Assembly: GCF_042219825.1 (NCBI RefSeq)
Contig: NZ_JBHJHQ010000002.1
Coordinates: forward strand, 124,001 to 188,000
DNA length: 64,000 nucleotides
Source: JBHJHP01 sp042219825
Lineage (GTDB): Bacteria; Bacteroidota; Bacteroidia; Bacteroidales; UBA5342
Reading direction: 5' to 3'
In this document: piece by piece, positions 8,776 through 17,409 of the stretch
How the letters are laid out: the number at the start of each line of letters is the position of its first letter
How positions within the stretch are numbered: the stretch's first letter is position 1
The notes under the pieces: generated by a model
Databases searched by the model: none
Told to the model about the DNA's origin: nothing
Seen by the model: the letters and a program-made list of their open reading frames with translations, nothing else
Translations under genes and position numbers: made by a program

Positions 8776-11706
8776 ATGAAACGAATAAAATATTTAATTG
8801 CATTATTAATAAGCTGCTGTTTTTTTGGTCAGGTGAATGCACAGGAGCATTTTATGCCCAAAACTGATGGAACGAAATATTATCTGCTTATTTACGATGG
8901 TGCGGGAAACGAAAAGGTGTTGAGTTATCATCCGGAGGTAGCATCCTGGTCTGATCAGGTAGGATATTCAGAATATTTTGACGGTTCAGGCTCCCAACTA
9001 TGGGTATTCGATGAGCAGGAGGGAAATCCGGGTTATATCAATGTTCGTAACCTCGATGAAGGTTTGTCAGATAAGTATTTTTTGAAATCATGGAGTAATC
9101 TGGCCTATATAGAACCACAGGATGCTGAACATGGACGTGAAGGAAACGAGACACATGATAAGGAACTGGCGTTTCGATTCACCAATATTTTCGACGATTG
9201 GTACGCCTTCGAGACCATTGATAAGCCAGCAGATTTAAGTGGTATGAATTACACGCCAGGCCCAAATGCTCTGAATTTTGACGCAAACGGTGTAGCTGCC
9301 TTTCGTCTAAAGACTGCTGACATAACACAGGCAAATGCCACCAACTGCGTTTTCAAACTGGTAGAATTTGATCCTATTGCCCTGTTCGAATCTTCAATCG
9401 AGAAAGGCATGGAGTTATATAATGCTCATTCTGATATTTCGGAAGTAGTATTGGCTGATTTTTTCTATGCGCTGGAAAAGGCCCGTGAAGTAAGGGTATT
9501 TGGAACAGATGGAGAAATGCTTAACTATCAGGCAAATATTGATGAAGCACTGGCATTCTTCAATAACTATCTTGATTTATCCTCTGATGTTGAATCAGCA
9601 AAATCTTTTATTGCATCATCTGAAGCCGATGCGAATGTAAAAACTTCGTTTGATGCCATAATATCGAATCTCGAGGAATTTTTGGACTCAGAACAACCGG
9701 ATTATGCAATCATCGATAGTTTAAGGAACAACCTTTCTGTGGCACAGAATTTAGTTGATGCTATTATACAGTCAGAAGCATATGCAGCAACATTGGATGA
9801 TATTGATGATACAAGATATAATTCGGGTATGCTATTATCGGTTGAATCGGCAAAAACGATACTGGCTGATCCTGCAGCCAGTGCAGATAACTATAACAGT
9901 GCCATCTCAGTTATGGATAAAGTGCAACAATTGATCAATGAATTGCTTTCTGCAAATGATCTGATTGCCAATACGCCGGAATTTGATGAGGCGAAACAGG
10001 AATTAGGGAATGCGATTGAAAATGCTCTTGTATTGATTAATACTTCGGGACTTACTGTACAGCAGCTGGATGATGCCATTAAAGCCGTGCAGAATGCCAT
10101 TGTAACAATTCAAAAAGCTTTGGAAGCAGGAGACACCAGTGTTGAACTTATAAATCCTGATTTTGAGAATGATTTTGACAAATGGAATTCAACTTCAGAT
10201 ACCGACTGGTTGCCTTATATAGAAAATAAGGGTGTTGATGGTTCTAAAAACATGACCATCTGGCAAAGCGCCGATTATACGTTTATTAGTTATCAATCAC
10301 TTTCAAATCTTCCAAACGGAACCTACCAGATTAGTATGATGGCGGTTGTAAGCAATGATAGTACCATAGCGCTGTTTGCAAAAAGTGGTGAAAATGAGGT
10401 AACAGAACCTCTCGCTTTTGAAGAGTGGACAAATACAAAACGATCACTTACAATTGAGATAACTAACGGGGCACTTGAATTTGGTGTAAAAGGCGTTGGT
10501 GACGGCAACAGCATTCCTGCCAATAACTGGGGGACCTTTGACAATTTCGAAGTAAAATGGTTGTCGAATATTGGGCTTGTAAATCCAGGATTTGAAAATG
10601 ATTTTGAAGGCTGGTCATCGACATCAGACACTGACTGGTTGCCGTATATTGAAAACAAAGGTGTTGATGGATCCAAGAATATGACGATTTGGCAAAGTGC
10701 CGATTATACGTTTATAAACGGTCAAACATTGGAGAACCTTCCAAACGGTAAATATCAGGTTTCTGTTATGGCTGTCGTCAGCAACGACAGTACTATCTTC
10801 CTGTATGCTGATGGAGGCGAACTGGTTGAAGAACCCCTGGCTTTTGAAGAATGGACAAATACAAAGCGGAAGATTGTGGTTAATGTCACAAATGGCAGCC
10901 TGATTTTTGGGGTGAAAGGAGCAGGAACAGAGAACTCAATACCAGCCAATAACTGGGGAACTTTTGATAATTTTGAGATCGTTCGGTTACCTGACATAGA
11001 TCTGATTAACCCAGGTTTTGAAGAAGACTTTTTAGGTTGGGATCATGAATCAGATACCGATTGGCTGCCCTATATCGAAAATAAAGGTGTAGACGGATCC
11101 AAGAATATGACTATTTGGCAAAGTGCCGATTATACCTTCAAAAACTGGCAAACAGTCAATGGATTGGTTGACGGTTCTTATCAGGTTTCCGTAATGAGTG
11201 TTGTCAGTAATGACAGTACGATTTTCTTATACGCCGATGGAGGTGAGATGACAGAAAAACCTCTGGCATTTGAGGAATGGTCCAACACCAAACGAGATCT
11301 GACGGTAGCAGTAAATGGTGGCTCATTAACCTTTGGTATCAAGGGGGCCGATACAGATAACCACATACCTGCCAACAACTGGGGAACATTCGATAATTTC
11401 GAACTTAAGTTACAGTCCATAATTCCTGCATATGTAACAGTTACTTCTAAAGCTGTTACTACAGATTTAGAATTTAACGGGATGGATGTCAATATAATCT
11501 ATTGGCAAAAAGGACGAAATCTTAATGTTCTGGCTAAGGAAAATATCGTAAAATACTCGGTATACACCATTACAGGTAAAAAAGTGGACGCTGCTGTAAC
11601 ACATGACAAGTCCTTGACTATACCAATGAAACAACAAGGCATTTATATTGTCAGAGTGCTAACCGAAAATGGTTTTATCAGTACTGAAAAAATTATCATC
11701 AAATAA
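8776..11706 (+). CDS. secreted triple-repeat surface protein with T9SS sorting domain, probably glycan-binding
   Basis: A 976-residue protein with a signal peptide (to about residue 23, VNAQ). Four regions can be seen. Residues ~25-200 form an unassigned beta-rich domain. Residues ~200-455 are helical and rich in Ala, Asp and Asn, with FIVAR-like helices (for example LDDAIKAVQNAIVTIQKAL). Three repeats of ~142 residues start near residues 458, 600 and 742, each opening with a form of LINPGFE. Residues ~900-976 form a T9SS type A sorting domain ending in STEKIIIK. Repeats of the PGFE...W type often adopt carbohydrate-binding jelly-roll folds, so a glycan-binding role on the cell surface is likely. 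It follows SusD by 29 bp and takes the position of the SusE/SusF-type surface glycan-binding protein of other loci. No catalytic motif was recognised. Confidence 0.75.
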   Translation: MKRIKYLIALLISCCFFGQVNAQEHFMPKTDGTKYYLLIYDGAGNEKVLSYHPEVASWSDQVGYSEYFDGSGSQLWVFDEQEGNPGYINVRNLDEGLSDKYFLKSWSNLAYIEPQDAEHGREGNETHDKELAFRFTNIFDDWYAFETIDKPADLSGMNYTPGPNALNFDANGVAAFRLKTADITQANATNCVFKLVEFDPIALFESSIEKGMELYNAHSDISEVVLADFFYALEKAREVRVFGTDGEMLNYQANIDEALAFFNNYLDLSSDVESAKSFIASSEADANVKTSFDAIISNLEEFLDSEQPDYAIIDSLRNNLSVAQNLVDAIIQSEAYAATLDDIDDTRYNSGMLLSVESAKTILADPAASADNYNSAISVMDKVQQLINELLSANDLIANTPEFDEAKQELGNAIENALVLINTSGLTVQQLDDAIKAVQNAIVTIQKALEAGDTSVELINPDFENDFDKWNSTSDTDWLPYIENKGVDGSKNMTIWQSADYTFISYQSLSNLPNGTYQISMMAVVSNDSTIALFAKSGENEVTEPLAFEEWTNTKRSLTIEITNGALEFGVKGVGDGNSIPANNWGTFDNFEVKWLSNIGLVNPGFENDFEGWSSTSDTDWLPYIENKGVDGSKNMTIWQSADYTFINGQTLENLPNGKYQVSVMAVVSNDSTIFLYADGGELVEEPLAFEEWTNTKRKIVVNVTNGSLIFGVKGAGTENSIPANNWGTFDNFEIVRLPDIDLINPGFEEDFLGWDHESDTDWLPYIENKGVDGSKNMTIWQSADYTFKNWQTVNGLVDGSYQVSVMSVVSNDSTIFLYADGGEMTEKPLAFEEWSNTKRDLTVAVNGGSLTFGIKGADTDNHIPANNWGTFDNFELKLQSIIPAYVTVTSKAVTTDLEFNGMDVNIIYWQKGRNLNVLAKENIVKYSVYTITGKKVDAAVTHDKSLTIPMKQQGIYIVRVLTENGFISTEKIIIK
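10141..11412 (+). repeat. three tandem ~426-bp coding repeats
   Basis: Three in-frame repeats inside the surface-protein gene, with unit starts near 10147, 10573 and 10999 (period ~426 bp, 142 codons). All three encode the same core, DTDWLPYIENKGVDGSK followed by NMTIWQSADYTF, and a second conserved block AFEEW(T/S)NTKR...NNWGTFDNFE. The cores are nearly identical as protein but differ at many third codon positions. The duplication is therefore not brand new, and the core is held by selection. Confidence 0.9.
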
Positions 11707-11721
11707 ATTATTTTATATTAG

Positions 11722-11755
11722 TAGCAGGAGATTTTCAACTGAATATCTCCTGCTA
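11722..11755 (+). terminator. strong hairpin between surface-protein gene and GH30 genes
   Basis: Inverted repeat TAGCAGGAGAT (11722-11732) and ATCTCCTGCTA (11745-11755), an 11-bp perfect stem with a 12-nt loop, 16 bp after the stop codon of the surface-protein gene. It is followed by TTATTAAT rather than a pure T-run. It may be a terminator or a partial attenuator or mRNA-stabilising end that separates the abundant SusC/SusD/surface-protein transcript from the enzyme genes. Confidence 0.7.
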
Positions 11756-11805
11756 TTATTAATGGATTGCACCGACACAGTCTATCTAAAAGCTACTGGA
11801 TTTTG

Positions 11806-14352
11806 ATGACTTTTTTAAAACTATCTTTCACTCTTGTATTATTTTATGCAAATTATTCAATATTTGCTCAAAGTAATATTATTCCTGTTGCAGACTACAG
11901 TTTCAATAATAATATGGTTATAGATGAAACAGGAAAGTCAGAATTATCGCTTTATAATAACGCAAAATTAATTACGGACAGCGAAAGAGGAGCGGTACTG
12001 CATTTTACGGCAACGGATAAAAGTTATGCTGCTTTTAACAAAAACTTACTCAATACTGATACGTGTACAATTTCATTCTTCTTTTATTGGGAGGATGCAG
12101 GTGCCGGATCGTGGCATCAACTTTTTGAAATACATAATCCAGTTACAAATTCTAATTTCTTTTTCACTCCGCAAATTGGTTGGGGAGAGTATGGTTGTGC
12201 ATTAATTAGCGACAGTCGGGATTACGGGCTTTACGAAACTGTTGAATCCATCACATTACAAAAAAATAAATGGTTACACATCGCCATAACAATAGAAGAT
12301 AAACGCGTAAAGATCTACCTGAATGGTTCTGAAATATCCACTGGCTATTTAGCGATCTCACCCGGCCTTATTCAGGGTAGTTCCTTATATCTTGGAGGAA
12401 ATCCTGATAGATCTGATAACTATTATATATCAGCTCGTTTAGATGAGATTACAATTTTTAATCAGGTACTTTCAGCTAATCAGATTCAGGCTCTTTTTAA
12501 TGAAACTGATATTCCAGCACCGGTTAATAATAAGACGAACTGGGAAACGGCCGGCTCACAAATAGACCTGACCGTAGATCTCTCCGCGAAAAACCAAACT
12601 ATACAGAATTTTGGTTCTTCAGATGCCTGGAATACAGAACGAATAGGAAAATACTGGCCCATTGAAAAAAAGGAAAAACTTGCTGAATTATTATTCAGTA
12701 CAGACATCGATTCATATGGAAATCCCAGGGGTATCGGCTTATCGGCATGGCGCTTTAATATTGGTGCAGGTACTTCCGAACAGGGTACTGCCAGTCGGAT
12801 CAGTGTAGCATCGCGGCGGACTGAAGGTTTTTTGAATTCCGATGGGAGCGGATATAACTGGAACAAACAAATTGGACAACAATGGTTTTTACAAAAAGCC
12901 AATCAGTATAATGTACATCATTTAATCGGCTGGCAAAACAGTCCTCCGGTAGCTTACACCCAAAATCATCTTGGATTTCGGGACTATGGTACCGCAATGG
13001 CAACAATTCTTAAACCGGAGTACTTCGATGATTATGCAGGATTTTTAGCTGATGTTTGCGATCATTTCAGTAAGGAAGGCATACATTTTGATTATATAAG
13101 TCCGCTGAATGAACCCCAGTGGGGCTGGGCACCAACAACAAGCGGTGGTACGGTAACCCAGGAGGGAACACCATGGACTAACGAAGAAATTTTTGATGTG
13201 GTGGCGGAGATTGACAAAGAATTTACTTCCCGCAGTATTTCTTCAAACATAATTATTACAGAGGCTGGTTCTGTGGAAAGAATGGTTGGTGGAGCCGGAC
13301 ATGCTGATAATCAGCTTAACAAATTCTGGAACACAAATTCTCAACTATCATTACTTGAAAAAGCTTCTTTTTCAGATATCGCAACGTATCACAGTTATTT
13401 TACAGATTATGGTTCAAGACTGATTGATTTAAGGAATGAAATTTTTCAGAAATCACAGGCTTTGAATTCAAAGCCAATTTTATGGCAGACTGAATATTCT
13501 TTGCTCGACAATGGATATCGATACGGTTATCCGGCAGGAGTAAAATTAACAGAGATGGAATGTGCACTTTCACTTGCACGGGTTATAATGGCTGATCTGA
13601 ACATTGCAAATGTATCAGCCTGGCAGTGGTGGACAACGTTTGATGAAGTTAAATTTGACGGAGAATCACGTTTTGGACTAATAGAAGCTCTAACAAAAAA
13701 AGATAACAGCGATGGCAATTATCATTTGACAAAACTCTTTTATACATTTGGTAGTTTTTCACATTTCATTCGACCGGGAATGACCAGAATTGGTTTTACC
13801 CGTTCGGATAACATATCAGTTGAGGAATCTTTTAACAATGTTGTTTTTTCAATTTTTACGAATGCAGAGATCAATAAACTGGTACTGGTTGCTGCAAATT
13901 TCACGAAAGATGCACGCGTGGTAAGTCTATCACTTAAAAATAATGCGCAAAAAGGGCTGAAAAATCCTAAGCTTTTTTTAACTGATGAATATGCAAATCT
14001 TGAAAGGCAGGTTATTGATCTTTCTGATGACAAACTTATTGTCCCGGCTCATTCAGTGATTACGTATACAGCTGATATTGCAGAAGAAACTCCGATTGAC
14101 CAAAACCATACAGAACAAAACATGGTTGCCTGGTACAACAGTAATACCAGGGAGATCATTGCCATCCTGCCTTCTGTCCATTCATATAAAAATCTTAAAC
14201 TGTACTCGGTTTCAGGTGATCTGTTAAAAACAATCACAGTGAATCAACAACAAAGGATTATAATTCCGTCAGATCAGTTAAGTAACGGTGTTTATTTCCT
14301 TACGGGAATGACAAATTATCATTATGAAACGTCGAAAGTTGTAATACATTAA
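11806..14352 (+). CDS. GH30-family glycosidase with N-terminal LamG-like domain and T9SS tail (possible endo-beta-1,6-galactanase)
   Basis: About 848 residues from the ATG at 11806. An upstream in-frame TTG at 11767 is less likely because the ATG gives a clean signal peptide ending in IFAQ. Residues ~30-235 form a concanavalin A/LamG-like domain (KWLHIAITIEDKRVKIYLNG, RLDEITIFNQ). A GH30 (beta/alpha)8 catalytic domain with its beta-sandwich follows, starting near QTIQNFGSSDAW. The expected acid/base is Glu436 in NEPQWGW and the nucleophile Glu563 in QTEYSLL. A C-terminal T9SS sorting domain ends in SKVVIH. The catalytic region is a paralogue of the next gene. The GH30 call is firm; beta-1,6-galactanase specificity is inferred from family resemblance and the galactosidase-rich context. 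Confidence 0.85.
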   Translation: MTFLKLSFTLVLFYANYSIFAQSNIIPVADYSFNNNMVIDETGKSELSLYNNAKLITDSERGAVLHFTATDKSYAAFNKNLLNTDTCTISFFFYWEDAGAGSWHQLFEIHNPVTNSNFFFTPQIGWGEYGCALISDSRDYGLYETVESITLQKNKWLHIAITIEDKRVKIYLNGSEISTGYLAISPGLIQGSSLYLGGNPDRSDNYYISARLDEITIFNQVLSANQIQALFNETDIPAPVNNKTNWETAGSQIDLTVDLSAKNQTIQNFGSSDAWNTERIGKYWPIEKKEKLAELLFSTDIDSYGNPRGIGLSAWRFNIGAGTSEQGTASRISVASRRTEGFLNSDGSGYNWNKQIGQQWFLQKANQYNVHHLIGWQNSPPVAYTQNHLGFRDYGTAMATILKPEYFDDYAGFLADVCDHFSKEGIHFDYISPLNEPQWGWAPTTSGGTVTQEGTPWTNEEIFDVVAEIDKEFTSRSISSNIIITEAGSVERMVGGAGHADNQLNKFWNTNSQLSLLEKASFSDIATYHSYFTDYGSRLIDLRNEIFQKSQALNSKPILWQTEYSLLDNGYRYGYPAGVKLTEMECALSLARVIMADLNIANVSAWQWWTTFDEVKFDGESRFGLIEALTKKDNSDGNYHLTKLFYTFGSFSHFIRPGMTRIGFTRSDNISVEESFNNVVFSIFTNAEINKLVLVAANFTKDARVVSLSLKNNAQKGLKNPKLFLTDEYANLERQVIDLSDDKLIVPAHSVITYTADIAEETPIDQNHTEQNMVAWYNSNTREIIAILPSVHSYKNLKLYSVSGDLLKTITVNQQQRIIIPSDQLSNGVYFLTGMTNYHYETSKVVIH

Positions 14353-14366
14353 ACAATCGGATAAGG

Positions 14367-15980
14367 ATGAGACACATATTAATCATATTCTCAATACTGT
14401 TATCAGGTCATTTACTTGCTCAAACCAGTGAGGTGACTATTCTGGTAAACCCCGAAAGAACATACCAGACTATTCAGAATTTTGGGGCATCCGATTCCTG
14501 GCGTGTACAGTATGTGGGCGAAAACTGGCCTGTTTACAAGCGTGAAAAAATCGCCGATCTCCTCTTTAGTCTGGAAACAGATAAAAACGGAAATCCTAAA
14601 GGGATCGGGCTCTCAAACTGGCGTTTCTATATAGGTGCAGGATCAATGGAACAAGGTGATGATTCTGATATAAGAAATGTTTGGCGACGATCTGAGTGTT
14701 TCCTTGACGCTGAAGGCAAATATGACTGGTCAAAATATAAGGGTCAGCGTTGGTTTTTACAGGCCGCAAAAAAGCGGGGTGTTCCTGAATTTACGGCTTA
14801 TACTATTTCACCACCCGTGTTTTACACAAAAAACGGCCTGGCACATGCCACAAAAGGTGATTTAGGTTTTAACCTTAAGTCGGATAAATATGAAGCTTAT
14901 TCAAAATTTCTGGTGGACATCATAGAGCATTTTGAAAAAAATGAAAAGGTATATTTTAATTATTTGAGCCCGTTTAACGAACCTCAGTGGGCATGGGATC
15001 AAAGCAACCAGGAAGGCACACCAGCTACCAACAGGGAGCTGTATAACTACATTAGCTTCCTTTCAAAAGAATTATATGCACGTGGTTTAAATACCAAACT
15101 TATTGTTGGTGAAGCCGGGGACCTGGAATATTTGTATAAAAAGAAAGGTAATAACTCAAACGGTGACCAGATCAATGTCTTCTTTAATCCTGATTCAGAG
15201 ATGTACTTAGGCGGTTTACATAATATGGAATATGCCCTTACAGCACACTCCTACTTCACGACCTGGCCATTAAAAACACAGCTTGACATACGGCAAAAAC
15301 TTGCAGATCGTATGGAAGAGATTAATCCTGATCTGGATTTCTGGCAGACTGAATTTTGTATTCTTGAAAAAAACGATGAAATCCATGGTGGCTGGGGACG
15401 CGATACCGGAATGCCAACCGCACTGTATGTCGCACGTGTCATTCATTCGGATCTTACAATTGCAAATGCCCGATCATGGGATTGGTGGACAGCGCTTTCC
15501 CAGTTTAATTACAAGGATGGACTGATTCATTTGGATGATGGCAAAGGACCGGGTGTGGTAAATGATACCAGCCAGTTAAATTATAACCTACGGTTAGACG
15601 GTGAAATTACCGAGACCAAGCTACTTTGGACACTGGGAAACTATTCAAGGTTTGTCCGCCCCGGGATGGTTCGGATTGATGCAAAAATTGAGAATGGGTT
15701 ATCACCTTTAGAGCAGGCTACAGACTTACAGGTTGCAGCATTTAAAGATACAACTTCCGGCAAACTGGTATTTGTTTTTGTGAACTACAAGGAAGAAGAT
15801 AAACCAATCCGTCTGAAAGGATGTGACATAAGTACCGGTCAACCAGCTTTTTTTATCACAGATGAAAAAAGAAATCTTCAAAAATATCAGGTGCGTTTGG
15901 ACCAACTTGTTATTCCCAAACGCTCGGTTTCAACACTAGTGATAGAAAAGCAGAATACACTTAAATCAATAAATTTTTAG
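14367..15980 (+). CDS. GH30-family glycosidase (possible endo-beta-1,6-galactanase)
   Basis: A 537-residue secreted GH30 enzyme with a short signal peptide ending in LLAQ. It has only the catalytic barrel plus beta-sandwich, without the LamG and T9SS modules of its upstream paralogue. The likely acid/base is Glu205 in NEPQWAW and the nucleophile Glu329 in WQTEFCIL; other shared segments are QTIQNFGASDSW, GIGLSNWRFYIGAGS and RPGMVRID. It starts 14 bp after the previous stop. The pair suggests one surface-exposed T9SS enzyme and one periplasmic enzyme acting in sequence on the same linkage. That division of labour is inference from the targeting signals. Confidence 0.88.
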   Translation: MRHILIIFSILLSGHLLAQTSEVTILVNPERTYQTIQNFGASDSWRVQYVGENWPVYKREKIADLLFSLETDKNGNPKGIGLSNWRFYIGAGSMEQGDDSDIRNVWRRSECFLDAEGKYDWSKYKGQRWFLQAAKKRGVPEFTAYTISPPVFYTKNGLAHATKGDLGFNLKSDKYEAYSKFLVDIIEHFEKNEKVYFNYLSPFNEPQWAWDQSNQEGTPATNRELYNYISFLSKELYARGLNTKLIVGEAGDLEYLYKKKGNNSNGDQINVFFNPDSEMYLGGLHNMEYALTAHSYFTTWPLKTQLDIRQKLADRMEEINPDLDFWQTEFCILEKNDEIHGGWGRDTGMPTALYVARVIHSDLTIANARSWDWWTALSQFNYKDGLIHLDDGKGPGVVNDTSQLNYNLRLDGEITETKLLWTLGNYSRFVRPGMVRIDAKIENGLSPLEQATDLQVAAFKDTTSGKLVFVFVNYKEEDKPIRLKGCDISTGQPAFFITDEKRNLQKYQVRLDQLVIPKRSVSTLVIEKQNTLKSINF

Positions 15981-15987
15981 CTGAACG

Positions 15988-17373
15988 ATGCATACATTCA
16001 ATACAAAATACATATTTGCCATATCCATGGTTTCGGCCATGGGAGGTCTGTTGTTTGGATACGACTGGGTTGTTATTGGTGGAGCCAAACCATTTTATGA
16101 GCAGTTTTTTTATATCAGTGATGCTCCTTTTCTTCAGGGTTGGGCCATGAGCAGCGCACTTCTCGGCTGCTTACTTGGGGCGGTCACATCAGGTGCTTTT
16201 AGCGACAGATTTGGAAGAAAGAAATTGCTAATATTCTCAGCCTTTCTTTTTACCCTTTCAGCTGTTGGAACCGGCGCAACATCCGACTTCAGCTTTTTCA
16301 TTTTTTATCGTGTACTCGGAGGTATAGGCATTGGGCTCGCATCCAACCTGTCGCCCATGTATATTGCTGAAATTTCACCGGCATCCATGCGTGGTAAATT
16401 TGTTTCTTTGAACCAGCTCACCATCGTAATCGGGATTCTGCTGGCTCAGATTGCCAACTGGCAGATAGCTGAACCTGTTCCGGCCGACTCAACTGCCGCA
16501 GACATTCTGGCGTCCTGGAACGGGCAGATGGCCTGGCGGTGGATGTTCTGGGCAGAAACAATTCCGGCTGCCGCATTCTTCCTGCTTATGTTTTATGTTC
16601 CTGAAAGTCCGAGGTGGCTGGCTAAAAACGGTAATCAAATCAAAGTATTAAGTATTCTGAGTAAAATTGGAGGTGAAAAATATGCTAAAACGGAATACGA
16701 TAATATACACCGGAATTTACTGAATGATGCAGGCAAAGCAAATTTTAAATTTCTGAATTCAAAAGGCATGAGAAAAATATTGCTGATAGGTATTGTTATA
16801 GCAGCCTTCCAGCAATGGTGTGGCATAAATGTTATCTTTAATTATGCCCAGGAAGTTTTTGCAGCAGCTGGTTATGGGGTTTCCGATACATTGTTTAATA
16901 TTGTTGTTACCGGAAGTGTGAACCTGATATTTACTTTCGTGGCCATTTATACCGTAGATAAACTGGGGCGTAAATCTTTGATGCTTATTGGAGCAGCTGG
17001 ACTTTCAGGCATTTATGCATTCATGGGAGCAGCCTATTATTTCCAGCTTACAGGCTGGCCGCTTCTTTTACTGGTTGTCGCTGCCATCGCCTGTTATGCC
17101 ATGTCATTAGCTCCCGTAACCTGGGTTGTCCTTTCAGAAATATTCCCCAACAGAATACGTGGCGCTGCAATGTCAGTAGCAACGGTGTCACTTTGGTTGG
17201 CAAGTTTCCTGTTAACCTACACTTTCCCACTACTGAACAAAGCATTCAACGCTTCCGGGACATTCTGGGTCTACGGTCTGATTTGTGTCGCAGGACTGAT
17301 ATTTATATATAAACGTTTGCCTGAGACAAAAGGTAAATCACTGGAAGAAATTGAAGCAGAAATATTAAATTAG
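15988..17373 (+). CDS. sugar-porter family MFS transporter (monosaccharide:H+ symporter-like)
   Basis: A 461-residue inner-membrane permease with about 12 transmembrane segments. Sugar-porter signatures are present: GGLLFGYDWVVIGG in TM1, DRFGRKK in the first cytoplasmic loop, PESPRWL after TM6, QQWCGINVIFNYAQEVF in TM7, DKLGRKS in the second loop repeat, and PETKGKSLEEIE at the C-terminus. It resembles XylE/GalP-type proton symporters and would bring monosaccharides released in the periplasm (galactose, arabinose or similar) into the cytoplasm. It starts 7 bp after the GH30 gene and is translated with the enzymes. The exact sugar cannot be read from the sequence. Confidence 0.93.
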   Translation: MHTFNTKYIFAISMVSAMGGLLFGYDWVVIGGAKPFYEQFFYISDAPFLQGWAMSSALLGCLLGAVTSGAFSDRFGRKKLLIFSAFLFTLSAVGTGATSDFSFFIFYRVLGGIGIGLASNLSPMYIAEISPASMRGKFVSLNQLTIVIGILLAQIANWQIAEPVPADSTAADILASWNGQMAWRWMFWAETIPAAAFFLLMFYVPESPRWLAKNGNQIKVLSILSKIGGEKYAKTEYDNIHRNLLNDAGKANFKFLNSKGMRKILLIGIVIAAFQQWCGINVIFNYAQEVFAAAGYGVSDTLFNIVVTGSVNLIFTFVAIYTVDKLGRKSLMLIGAAGLSGIYAFMGAAYYFQLTGWPLLLLVVAAIACYAMSLAPVTWVVLSEIFPNRIRGAAMSVATVSLWLASFLLTYTFPLLNKAFNASGTFWVYGLICVAGLIFIYKRLPETKGKSLEEIEAEILN

Positions 17374-17409
17374 CATAAATACAGGATCCATATATAGGAG
17401 AAGGATAAA

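Noticed and set aside
10141..11412. Repeats considered as a CRISPR array or recent DNA amplification
   Set aside because: The units are ~426 bp, in frame and diverged at synonymous positions; they encode protein modules.
11767..11805. Upstream TTG start for the first GH30 gene
   Set aside because: It adds 13 residues in front of a normal signal peptide; the ATG at 11806 is preferred.
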